This document shows positions 1 through 5,719 of a stretch of DNA of 5,951 nucleotides, in pieces. The stretch lies in assembly GCA_039029935.1 (NCBI GenBank), contig JBCCFC010000882.1:1-5951 (forward strand), read 5' to 3'. Made by a program: the position numbers and the translations under genes. Position 1 is the stretch's first letter, and the number at the start of each line of letters is the position of its first letter. This DNA is from G039029935 sp039029935 (GTDB lineage: Bacteria; Chloroflexota; Anaerolineae; Caldilineales; Caldilineaceae). Below the pieces are notes generated by a model. That model worked only from the letters and a program-made list of their open reading frames with translations, did no database searches and was not told the origin of the DNA.

Positions 1-3
1 CGA

Positions 4-79
4 GGAGCAACTCACTCCAGCTAACAGGAGGTCGTAAAGACGATTGTGTTAGCACAGACACCCCGAAAGGGGTGTCTGT
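4..79 (+). other. Possible structured leader: three consecutive stem-loops
   Basis: Three potential RNA hairpins lie head to tail. The first is GGAG (4-7) with CTCC (15-18) around a 7-nt loop. The second is GCTAACA (20-26) with TGTTAGC (47-53), which encloses an inner TCGT/ACGA stem (32-35, 40-43) with an AAAG loop. The third is a perfect 11-bp stem (54-64 with 69-79). Hairpins 2 and 3 abut with no unpaired base, so they could stack coaxially. A GGAGG Shine-Dalgarno-like core (27-31) sits in the internal loop of hairpin 2. I do not match this to any riboswitch class I know. It could instead be the tail of an upstream gene followed by a hairpin. Pairing is seen in the sequence; an RNA role is inferred. 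Confidence 0.3.
54..79 (+). repeat. Perfect 11-bp inverted repeat with GAAA tetraloop
   Basis: ACAGACACCCC (54-64), a GAAA loop (65-68) and GGGGTGTCTGT (69-79) make an uninterrupted hairpin capped by a GNRA tetraloop. No T-run follows (CACCAATC), so it is not a canonical intrinsic terminator on the + strand. It could end upstream transcription in a U-independent way, protect the 5' end of the operon mRNA, or be a copy of a REP-like dispersed repeat. The inverted repeat itself is certain; its function is not. Confidence 0.7.
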
Positions 80-102
80 CACCAATCTTATGCGGAATTC
101 GC

Positions 103-122
103 TTCCATATAAAACTATGGAA
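103..122. promoter_or_regulatory. Inverted repeat, candidate operator over TATA-like stretch
   Basis: TTCCATA (103-109) and TATGGAA (116-122) are perfect 7-bp inverted arms separated by TAAAAC. With one bulged base (C123), GC (101-102) and GC (124-125) extend the pairing. The repeat overlaps TATAAA (108-113), a plausible -10 element, and lies 50 bp before the binding-protein start, where a repressor or activator site would be expected. No known regulator family is recognisable from the arms. It could also act as a short RNA hairpin. Confidence 0.35.
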
Positions 123-144
123 CGCTATATTTCTAGAGACTAGT

Positions 145-150
145 TACAAT
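145..150 (+). promoter_or_regulatory. Weak -10-like hexamer before the binding-protein gene
   Basis: TACAAT differs from the consensus TATAAT at one base. No good -35 lies at normal distance (ACGCTA at 122-127), and transcription from here would leave a leader of only about 15 nt. TATAAA (108-113) and TATATT (126-131) are equally weak alternatives. The promoter is probably somewhere in the AT-rich 84-150 stretch or upstream of the window; the exact element cannot be fixed. Confidence 0.15.
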
Positions 151-160
151 ACTAACCAAA

Positions 161-165
161 AGGGG
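161..165 (+). promoter_or_regulatory. Ribosome binding site that fixes the start at 172
   Basis: AGGGG, within AAAAGGGGAA, lies 6 nt before ATG 172. It is the best Shine-Dalgarno in the operon. Together with the signal peptide that begins directly at this ATG, it decides against the upstream in-frame GTG at 46. Confidence 0.75.
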
Positions 166-171
166 AACTGT

Positions 172-2202
172 ATGAAACGTGTAAATACAGAAGCAAAGCC
201 AACCTCGCTGTTTCGCGTGGTTTCGACTTTGTTGGCAATCATCATGGTTGCCAGTGTATTGGCCGCTTGTGGCGCACCTGCGGACGCACCTGCACCAGAT
301 GCCGCCGAGAGCAGTGATGCCGCAACCGATGCTGGTAGCGATGGTGGCGATGCTGCCATGAGCGATAGCAAAGAAGCACCTGCATTGGCCGAGATGGTCG
401 CAGCAGGCACGTTGCCACCACTGGAAGAACGTCTGCCACTGGAACCAATGGTCGTTGAACCAGAAGAAAGCATCGGTACATATGGTGGCACATGGCGTGC
501 TGGCTTGCGTGGCGGTAGCGACCGTGCGTGGATCTATCGTACCATTGGCTATGAGCAAATGACACGCTGGGAACGTGATTGGAGCGGTGTTCGCCCCAAC
601 GTTGCTCAGGGTTGGGATGTGAGCGAAGACTCTACTGAATACACATTCTATCTGCGTGAAGGCATGAGATGGTCAGATGGCGAACCATTCACGTCTGATG
701 ACGTCGTATTCTGGTATGAAGATGTACTCATGAATGAAGAGCTCACACCATCCGTACCAAACTGGCTGATGGCTGGCGACGAGCCTGTAGCTGTTGAAGC
801 CGTTGACGACTACACAGTCAAGTTCAGCTTTGCTGCACCAAACGGTACACTGCTGATGCAGTTGGCTTCTGCTTCGGGACCACCACCAACCAGCTATCCA
901 CGTCACTACATGGAACAGTTCCACATCAAATATAACGAAGACGCTGCGGCCACAGCCGAGGCAGAAGGTTATGAAGATTGGGTCGCTTACTTCCAGGCTA
1001 TCAACGGCGGTGGCTGTTGTGGTTACTTCTCAGACGCTGGTTTGCCAGTCCTTTGGGGTTGGAAACTTGACACTGCTTATGGCGAAACGACCACAACTAT
1101 TCGTGCGGTTCGCAATCCATACTACTGGAAGGTTGACACTGATGGCAACCAACTGCCATACATCGACGAAGTTGTCTACGACGTTGGTAACGATGTTGAA
1201 ACATTGGTCCTGAAAGCACTCAATGGTGAAATTGACTATCAAGATCGCCACATTGCCACATTCAACAACAAGGCCGTCTTCTTTGATGGCATGGAAGCAG
1301 GTGGCTACCGACTCACAGACCGTGTCTCGGCCAACAACAATGTGATGGAAATTTCATTGAACTTGACCCATCCAGACGAAGCCATGCGCGAACTCTTCAA
1401 CAATCTGGACTTCCGCGCTGGTTTGTCACACGCCATCAACCGCCAAGAGATCATTGACTTGGTCTACGTTGGTCAGGGCGAACCTTGGCAAGCAGCACCA
1501 CTGCCATCTTCACCATACTACAACGAACGCTTGGGTACACAGTACTTGGACTATAGCACAGACACAGCCAACGAGTTGTTGGATGCGGCTGGCTTGACCG
1601 AGACAGATGGTGACGGCTTCCGCATGTACAATGGCGAACGCTTGACCTTCTTGATTGATGTCCCAACGGTTTCAACTGAGCACATCGACATGCTTGAGTT
1701 GATCAAAGGCTACTGGGCCGAAGTTGGTATCGACATGACACCAAACGTTGTAGACCGCTCACTCGGTCAGCAACGTCTGGAAGCCAATGAACACGACGCC
1801 AATGTTTGGGGCGCACCAGGTGGTATCGGCTTTGGTACACTGCTCGATCCACGTAACTTCCTGCCCATGCATGGTCACTCACGCTATGGTATCCTGTGGT
1901 ATTACTACTGGCAGAATCCAGAGAATGAAGCTGCCGAGGAACCACCAGCAGCAGTCATGGAACAGTTTGACCTCTACCGCACGGTATTGGCAACGGCTGA
2001 TCCAGCCACGCAGACTGAACTCATGCAACAAATCATGGAAATTGCTGCCGACCAATTCTACATGATCGGTATATCTAAGCCATCACCAAGCTATGCTGTT
2101 GCCAACAAAGATTTGCGTAACATCATGGACGGTATGCCAGGTGCTTGGCAGTATCCAACACCAGGTCCGGCTGATCCTGAGCAATGGTTCTTTGATCGCT
2201 AG
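172..2202 (+). CDS. Extracellular solute-binding lipoprotein, family 5 (peptide/oligosaccharide ABC importer)
   Basis: Substrate-capturing subunit of the importer, 676 aa, lipid-anchored on the outside of the membrane. It has a signal peptide with a hydrophobic core at about residues 13-32 and lipobox LAAC with the lipidated cysteine at 33. An Ala/Asp/Pro-rich linker follows to about residue 75, then the SBP_bac_5 fold. The family hallmark is NVAQGWDVSED (143-153) followed by WSDGEPFTSDDV (167-178). At 676 aa it is longer than the classic ~540-residue DppA/OppA and resembles the large family-5 proteins of Chloroflexota and Thermotogota, some of which bind oligosaccharides, so the substrate is open. 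Besides Cys33 the only cysteines are the adjacent pair 282-283. ATG 172 is chosen over GTG 46 because of its AGGGG site and because the extra 42 residues would bury the signal peptide. First gene of the operon; a large hairpin follows its stop codon. Confidence 0.93.
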   Translation: MKRVNTEAKPTSLFRVVSTLLAIIMVASVLAACGAPADAPAPDAAESSDAATDAGSDGGDAAMSDSKEAPALAEMVAAGTLPPLEERLPLEPMVVEPEESIGTYGGTWRAGLRGGSDRAWIYRTIGYEQMTRWERDWSGVRPNVAQGWDVSEDSTEYTFYLREGMRWSDGEPFTSDDVVFWYEDVLMNEELTPSVPNWLMAGDEPVAVEAVDDYTVKFSFAAPNGTLLMQLASASGPPPTSYPRHYMEQFHIKYNEDAAATAEAEGYEDWVAYFQAINGGGCCGYFSDAGLPVLWGWKLDTAYGETTTTIRAVRNPYYWKVDTDGNQLPYIDEVVYDVGNDVETLVLKALNGEIDYQDRHIATFNNKAVFFDGMEAGGYRLTDRVSANNNVMEISLNLTHPDEAMRELFNNLDFRAGLSHAINRQEIIDLVYVGQGEPWQAAPLPSSPYYNERLGTQYLDYSTDTANELLDAAGLTETDGDGFRMYNGERLTFLIDVPTVSTEHIDMLELIKGYWAEVGIDMTPNVVDRSLGQQRLEANEHDANVWGAPGGIGFGTLLDPRNFLPMHGHSRYGILWYYYWQNPENEAAEEPPAAVMEQFDLYRTVLATADPATQTELMQQIMEIAADQFYMIGISKPSPSYAVANKDLRNIMDGMPGAWQYPTPGPADPEQWFFDR

Positions 2203-2215
2203 AGTCTGACAGATG

Positions 2216-2306
2216 GTGTGATAGTGTGATAGTGTGATAGTGTGATGGTGTAAGGGGATGGGATGTTCCCTACACCGTTACATCATCACACTATCACACT
2301 ATCACA
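2216..2306. repeat. GTGTGATA octamer array with inverted copy: 29-bp stem-loop
   Basis: Four tandem octamers (2216-2247: three GTGTGATA and one GTGTGATG) face an inverted array of CATCACAC, TATCACAC and TATCACA (2284-2306). Bases 2225-2253 pair with 2278-2306 as a continuous 29-bp stem with a single G-U wobble (2248/2283). The 24-nt loop can itself fold (GGGA 2260-2263 with TCCC 2267-2270). A competing fold pairs GGTGTA (2247-2252) with TACACC (2271-2276). CCCTACAC occurs twice (2268-2275, 2308-2315). It fills most of the 127-bp gap between binding-protein and permease genes. In such operons a stem-loop here typically protects the upstream message and lowers permease expression; that role is inferred. 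No T-run follows. Confidence 0.9.
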
Positions 2307-2329
2307 TCCCTACACACGAGACACAACAT

Positions 2330-3316
2330 ATGCTACAATACATGATTCGTCGTATTCTCCTCATGATCCCAACCTTGATTGTCATTTCATTGATTTCATT
2401 TGCAATTATCCAGTTGCCACCGGGTGACTTTTTAACGACAATGGTTGCGGAGATGCAGGAACAGGGCGAGACGGTTGACGATGCACTGCTCGCACAACTG
2501 AAAGAACGTTATGGACTGGGGTTGCCTTTCCACCAGCAATATCTGCGCTGGATGCGTAATATGATTGTTGATGGCGATCTAGGACAGTCATTTGGCTGGG
2601 GGCGACCTGTCAATGATCTGATCTGGGACAGACTCGGCTTTACCATGTTGGTGACATTGGTCACAGTGGTCTTTGTGTGGATCGTCTCTTTACCGATTGG
2701 CATTTATTCTGCTGTACGCCAATACTCATGGGGAGACTACCTCGCCACCTTCTTTGGCTTTCTAGGGTTAGCCACGCCCAACTTTCTGCTGGCATTGGTC
2801 CTTATGTTCCTGTCGATACGCTATTTTGGACAGAGCGTTGGCGGTCTATTTTCACCCGAATATCAGGGAATGCCTTGGAGCTTTGGTAAATTCTTAGACT
2901 TTCTATCACATCTGTGGATTCCCGTCATCATCTTGGGTACAGCGGGCACAGCAGGGCTAATCCGCATCATGCGTGCCAACTTACTCGATGAATTACACAA
3001 ACCATACGTGGTCACCGCACGCGCCAAAGGTGTCCCAGAGCGAACGCTGATCATGCGCTATCCAGTACGTGTTGCCATGAACCCATTTGTCAGCACCATC
3101 GGCTGGACACTGCCACAGCTTGTCTCTGGTTCGATTATCGTCTCTGTTGTTCTGAACCTGCCGACAACAGGCCCGCTGTTGCTACAAGCACTCCAACAAC
3201 AGGACATGTATCTGGCGGGCAGTTTTATATTGATCATCAGCAGCCTGACCGTTGTTGGCACATTAATTTCAGACATTTTGTTGGCGTGGCTTGACCCACG
3301 TATCCGATATCAATAA
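2330..3316 (+). CDS. dppB: ABC importer permease, DppB/OppB type
   Basis: First membrane subunit of the translocation channel, 328 aa, a normal length for the DppB/OppB family (the symbol is at family level). The N-terminus MLQYMIRRILLMIPTL is the usual opening of the family and leads into TM1 (about 9-29). A long extracytoplasmic stretch follows, with further membrane segments near 104-127, 139-163, 195-213, 258-279 and 296-320. The cytoplasmic EAA-type loop that docks on the ATPase is at about 226-246, with the conserved AKG at 232-234. The C-terminus LDPRIRY is typical. ATG 2330 is preferred to 2258, which lies inside the hairpin loop and would add 24 residues encoded by the repeat. ATG 2342 remains possible. 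The ribosome site is weak (CGAG about 9 nt upstream), so translation may depend on coupling or be modest. Confidence 0.92.
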   Translation: MLQYMIRRILLMIPTLIVISLISFAIIQLPPGDFLTTMVAEMQEQGETVDDALLAQLKERYGLGLPFHQQYLRWMRNMIVDGDLGQSFGWGRPVNDLIWDRLGFTMLVTLVTVVFVWIVSLPIGIYSAVRQYSWGDYLATFFGFLGLATPNFLLALVLMFLSIRYFGQSVGGLFSPEYQGMPWSFGKFLDFLSHLWIPVIILGTAGTAGLIRIMRANLLDELHKPYVVTARAKGVPERTLIMRYPVRVAMNPFVSTIGWTLPQLVSGSIIVSVVLNLPTTGPLLLQALQQQDMYLAGSFILIISSLTVVGTLISDILLAWLDPRIRYQ

Positions 3317-3332
3317 TACATAAATACTGTAG

Positions 3333-3354
3333 GGGCGTACCCTTGCGGTCGCCC
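3333..3354. repeat. GC-rich bulged hairpin in the permease-permease gap
   Basis: GGGCG (3333-3337) pairs with CGCCC (3350-3354). After a bulged T (3338), ACC (3339-3341) pairs with GGT (3347-3349) around a CTTGC loop. It is preceded by GTAG, giving a 'GTAGGGGCG...CGCCC' block that resembles, from memory, a dispersed intergenic hairpin repeat of Chloroflexota and cyanobacteria. It occupies the 88-bp gap between the permease genes. No T-run terminates it. Pairing is seen; membership in a dispersed family is recall and not checked. Confidence 0.7.
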
Positions 3355-3404
3355 ATGTTTTGACGAATACGAACAAAACGCCAATCCAATTATTTTTAGA
3401 AAAT

Positions 3405-4547
3405 ATGGCACAAACAAACGCACAAAAATCGAGAAAACAAGAAAAAGAGTCGCAAGTCTTTGTCGCCTCACAATGGCAACTGATGTGGTGGCGATTCCGC
3501 AAACACAAGGTAGCGATGGTCTCAGCCATCATCACCATTTTCATCTACATTATCGCGGTTGTTCCAGACTTTTTCGCTCCCTTCCCCGCAGGGCAGACCG
3601 CTACCAACTACACCTATGCACCGCCACAACGAGTCCATCTATTTGACACAGCCGAGGACGGAAGCACCACATTTAGCCCATATGTCAATGATTATAAAGT
3701 TGAAATCGACCCAGTGGCTTTGCGTCGTACCTTTGTGATTGATGAAGAGAACAAAATTCCCATTAGCTTCTTTGTTGAGGGCGAACCATATAAACTGCTC
3801 TTTGGGTTAATTGAGACCGATATAAGACTGGTTGGTCCAGTGGACAAAACGCGGCCAATGTATCTGCTTGGTGCGGACAAATTGGGACGCGATCTATATA
3901 GCGGCATTATCTACGGCACCCGGATTTCCATGTCAATTGGGCTGTTGGGTGTCGGCATGAGCTTGGTTCTGGGTATCATTCTTGGTGGTCTATCAGGATT
4001 TTACGGCGGAGCCATTGACAACTTAATCCAGCGTATCATCGAATTCCTGCGCTCCATTCCCAGCATTCCACTCTGGCTTGGCCTGGCCGCAGCATTGCCA
4101 CCAGACTGGCCGCCCACCTATCGCTACTTTGCCATCACCGTGATTCTGTCAATCATTGGCTGGACAGGTCTAGCACGCGTCGTTCGTGGTCGCTTCCTAT
4201 CAATGCGTGAAGAAGATTTTGTCATGGCCGCCAAGCTCGACGGTGCCAAACAGATGCGCATTATCACACGATACATGCTGCCATCGTTCCTCAGTCACAT
4301 CATCGCCAGTGTCACGCTGTCGATTCCGGGCATGATCCTCTCCGAAACATCGCTCAGTTTCCTTGGCTTGGGATTACGGCGACCAGTGGTCAGTTGGGGC
4401 GTACTGCTCTTTGATGCGCAAAATGTTCGTGCCGTTGCCACCGCCCCTTGGCTACTGTTGGCAGCGATGCCCGTCATCATCTCTGTTCTTGTACTCAACT
4501 TCTTAGGCGATGGTCTGCGCGATGCGGCTGACCCCTATTCACGATAA
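3405..4547 (+). CDS. dppC: ABC importer permease, DppC/OppC type, with enlarged extracytoplasmic region
   Basis: Second channel subunit, 380 aa (family-level symbol). A charged cytoplasmic N-terminus with ASQWQLMWWRFRKHK (21-35) precedes TM1 (38-58). An extracytoplasmic segment runs from about 59 to 154. The family motif LGADKLGRDLYSGIIYGTR (155-173) leads into the core membrane segments, roughly 174-198, 212-232, 240-258, 297-317 and 346-368. The EAA-type ATPase-docking loop is at 271-293 (MAAKLDGAKQ ... LP). The tail LGDGLRDAADPYSR is characteristic. The length exceeds the ~300 aa of compact DppC because of the region between TM1 and the core. ATG 3405 is chosen; in-frame TTG 3360 would add 15 residues but has no nearby Shine-Dalgarno sequence. 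ATG 3405 also lacks a clear one. Confidence 0.91.
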   Translation: MAQTNAQKSRKQEKESQVFVASQWQLMWWRFRKHKVAMVSAIITIFIYIIAVVPDFFAPFPAGQTATNYTYAPPQRVHLFDTAEDGSTTFSPYVNDYKVEIDPVALRRTFVIDEENKIPISFFVEGEPYKLLFGLIETDIRLVGPVDKTRPMYLLGADKLGRDLYSGIIYGTRISMSIGLLGVGMSLVLGIILGGLSGFYGGAIDNLIQRIIEFLRSIPSIPLWLGLAAALPPDWPPTYRYFAITVILSIIGWTGLARVVRGRFLSMREEDFVMAAKLDGAKQMRIITRYMLPSFLSHIIASVTLSIPGMILSETSLSFLGLGLRRPVVSWGVLLFDAQNVRAVATAPWLLLAAMPVIISVLVLNFLGDGLRDAADPYSR

Positions 4548-4561
4548 ACTTATTTATAGAA

Positions 4562-4569
4562 GAGGAAAG
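4562..4569 (+). promoter_or_regulatory. Orphaned Shine-Dalgarno-like sequence
   Basis: GAGGAAAG is the best ribosome-site match between the second permease and the ATPase gene, but it ends 75 nt before ATG 4645 and no start codon lies 5-12 nt after it. Without the adjacent repeat element (about 4577-4644) it would sit 7 nt from that ATG. This suggests the repeat was inserted between site and start. Confidence 0.35.
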
Positions 4570-4574
4570 TATAA

Positions 4575-4631
4575 AATCAGCCACGAGACACAGTCAGATT
4601 CTGGCTGATAGCTGACGGCTGATTCGCTGAA
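4575..4631. repeat. GCTGA heptad array with inverted left arm
   Basis: Near-tandem 7-mers GGCTGAT (4603-4609), AGCTGAC (4610-4616), GGCTGAT (4617-4623) and CGCTGAA (4625-4631) are preceded by an inverted copy, AATCAGCC (4575-4582). The latter can pair perfectly with GGCTGATT (4617-4624), or over 7 bases with 4603-4609. GTCAG (4593-4597) can pair with CTGAC (4612-4616). T6 follows at 4635-4640, but 10 nt after the stem, so a terminator is not convincing. The element fills the gap between the DppC and DppD genes and looks like a dispersed intergenic repeat; function unknown. Confidence 0.65.
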
Positions 4632-4644
4632 AGCTTTTTTATTC

Positions 4645-5661
4645 ATGACACAACAAACTGAAACATTACTTGAAGTAAAGGGACTGAAGACCCATTTTTT
4701 CCTAGACGAAGGCACGGTACGTGCGGTTGACGGCGTTGACTTCTCTGTCAAACGAGGACAGACACTCGGCATTGTCGGTGAGAGCGGCTGTGGCAAAAGC
4801 GTCACCGCCTTCTCGATTTTGCAACTCGTCTCACCCCCCGGAGAAATCGTTGAGGGCGAAATCCTTGTCCACCTCAAAGATGGCGACAACCCAATGGGTG
4901 AGATCGATGTGGCTGCAATGGATCCCTATGGCGACGACCTGCGCGCGGTGCGTGGTAAAGAGATCGCCATGATCTTCCAAGAGCCGATGACCTCTTTGAG
5001 TATGATGCACCGTGTTGGCTTTCAAATCATGGAAGCGATTCAACTCCACTTTGATATTACGGCCGAGGAAGCACGAGAGCGCGCCATTGAGATGCTGCGA
5101 CGTGTCGGCATCCCCAAACCAGAACAACGCGTGGATGATTACCCCTTCCAACTAAGCGGTGGTATGCGCCAACGTGTGATGATCGCAATGGCGTTGTCCT
5201 GTAACCCCAGCCTGCTGATTGCTGATGAACCAACGACGGCACTCGATGTAACCACGCAGGCCCAAATTCTTGAGTTGATACAAGAACTGCAACGCGAATT
5301 TGGCATGGCTGTCATGATCATCACGCATGACTTGGGCGTCGTCGCCGAGATCTGCGATGATGTCGTTGTGATGTATCTGGGTGAGGTCGTTGAGCGCGCC
5401 GATGTAGACTCAATTTTCCATGATCCAAAGCATCCCTACACCCAGGCATTGCTCAGTTCAATTCCACGTCTCGGCCAGAGTAAACAGGGGCGGTTAAGTC
5501 CAATCGAAGGCTCTGTACCTGATCCCTACAACCGACCGGAAGGATGTCCATTCCATCCACGTTGTAGCCAGATGATACCGGGTAAGTGCGATGTCAAACA
5601 TCCAATACTGTTGGATTTACCGGATGGACGTGCAGTTCGTTGTTTGCTTTATGAGGATTAA
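4645..5661 (+). CDS. dppD: ABC importer ATP-binding protein, DppD/OppD type
   Basis: Cytoplasmic ATPase that powers the importer, 338 aa, normal length (family-level symbol). All catalytic elements are intact: Walker A GESGCGKS (45-52), Q-loop Gln112 in FQEPMTSL, signature LSGGMRQR (170-177), Walker B LLIADEP (190-196) with Glu195, D-loop ALD (199-201) and switch His228. After the nucleotide domain, HPYT (263-266) opens the oligo_HPY C-terminal domain found only in the peptide/nickel/oligosaccharide importer ATPases. Cysteines 301, 307, 315 and 333 match the set reported to ligate a [4Fe-4S] cluster in DppD-type subunits; the cluster here is inferred. ATG 4645 has no good ribosome site, and the nearest strong one is 75 nt upstream beyond a repeat. 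The usual second ATPase (DppF/OppF) does not follow directly. Confidence 0.94.
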   Translation: MTQQTETLLEVKGLKTHFFLDEGTVRAVDGVDFSVKRGQTLGIVGESGCGKSVTAFSILQLVSPPGEIVEGEILVHLKDGDNPMGEIDVAAMDPYGDDLRAVRGKEIAMIFQEPMTSLSMMHRVGFQIMEAIQLHFDITAEEARERAIEMLRRVGIPKPEQRVDDYPFQLSGGMRQRVMIAMALSCNPSLLIADEPTTALDVTTQAQILELIQELQREFGMAVMIITHDLGVVAEICDDVVVMYLGEVVERADVDSIFHDPKHPYTQALLSSIPRLGQSKQGRLSPIEGSVPDPYNRPEGCPFHPRCSQMIPGKCDVKHPILLDLPDGRAVRCLLYED

Positions 5662-5709
5662 AATAAATCTCCTTGAAGAAAAATTAAATTAAATCATTGA
5701 AAAGTAAAC

Positions 5710-5713
5710 GGAG
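5710..5713 (+). promoter_or_regulatory. Ribosome binding site for the 3' reading frame
   Basis: GGAG lies 6 nt before TTG 5720. The in-frame stop at 5705-5707 rules out a longer upstream frame, so this site plus TTG 5720 is the most likely start. The next in-frame ATG is 5768. Confidence 0.45.
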
Positions 5714-5719
5714 CAAGAG

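Noticed and set aside
4..53. tRNA or part of one (GGAG stem with 7-nt loop)
   Set aside because: No T-arm GGTTCGA-type sequence, no acceptor pairing, and the loop does not fit an anticodon loop.
46..171. In-frame GTG at 46 as an earlier start of the binding protein, with GGAGG (27-31) as ribosome site
   Set aside because: Spacing of 14 nt is long, the translated stretch runs through the 11-bp hairpin, and 42 extra residues before the signal peptide would block normal lipoprotein export. ATG 172 has AGGGG at 6 nt.
133..558. Open frames on the minus strand inside the transporter genes (here 133-558; others at 673-924, 4554-4889, 4831-5151)
   Set aside because: They lie opposite well-supported family genes, show no recognisable domains and are low-complexity mirror translations without ribosome sites of note.
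2216..2306. CRISPR array
   Set aside because: The repeat unit is only 8 bp, copies are directly adjacent with no spacers, and the second block is inverted.
2258..2329. ATG 2258 as start of the first permease
   Set aside because: It lies in the loop of the octamer hairpin and would add 24 residues translated from repeat sequence; homologues start at the MLQY..RR segment encoded from 2330.
3360..3404. TTG 3360 as start of the second permease
   Set aside because: No Shine-Dalgarno at usable distance (AGGGG is 24 nt away, inside the hairpin), and the 15 added residues are not expected in the family; ATG 3405 gives a normal N-terminus. Not fully excluded.
4575..4640. Intrinsic terminator before the ATPase gene
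   Set aside because: The right stem arm ends at 4624 and the T6 run begins 10 nt later, with no stable stem directly abutting it; the ATPase is also expected to be co-transcribed.
5654..5673. Terminator after the ATPase gene (GATT/AATC pairing near the stop codon)
   Set aside because: Only a few A/T-rich pairs with a bulge and no following T-run; too weak to call.
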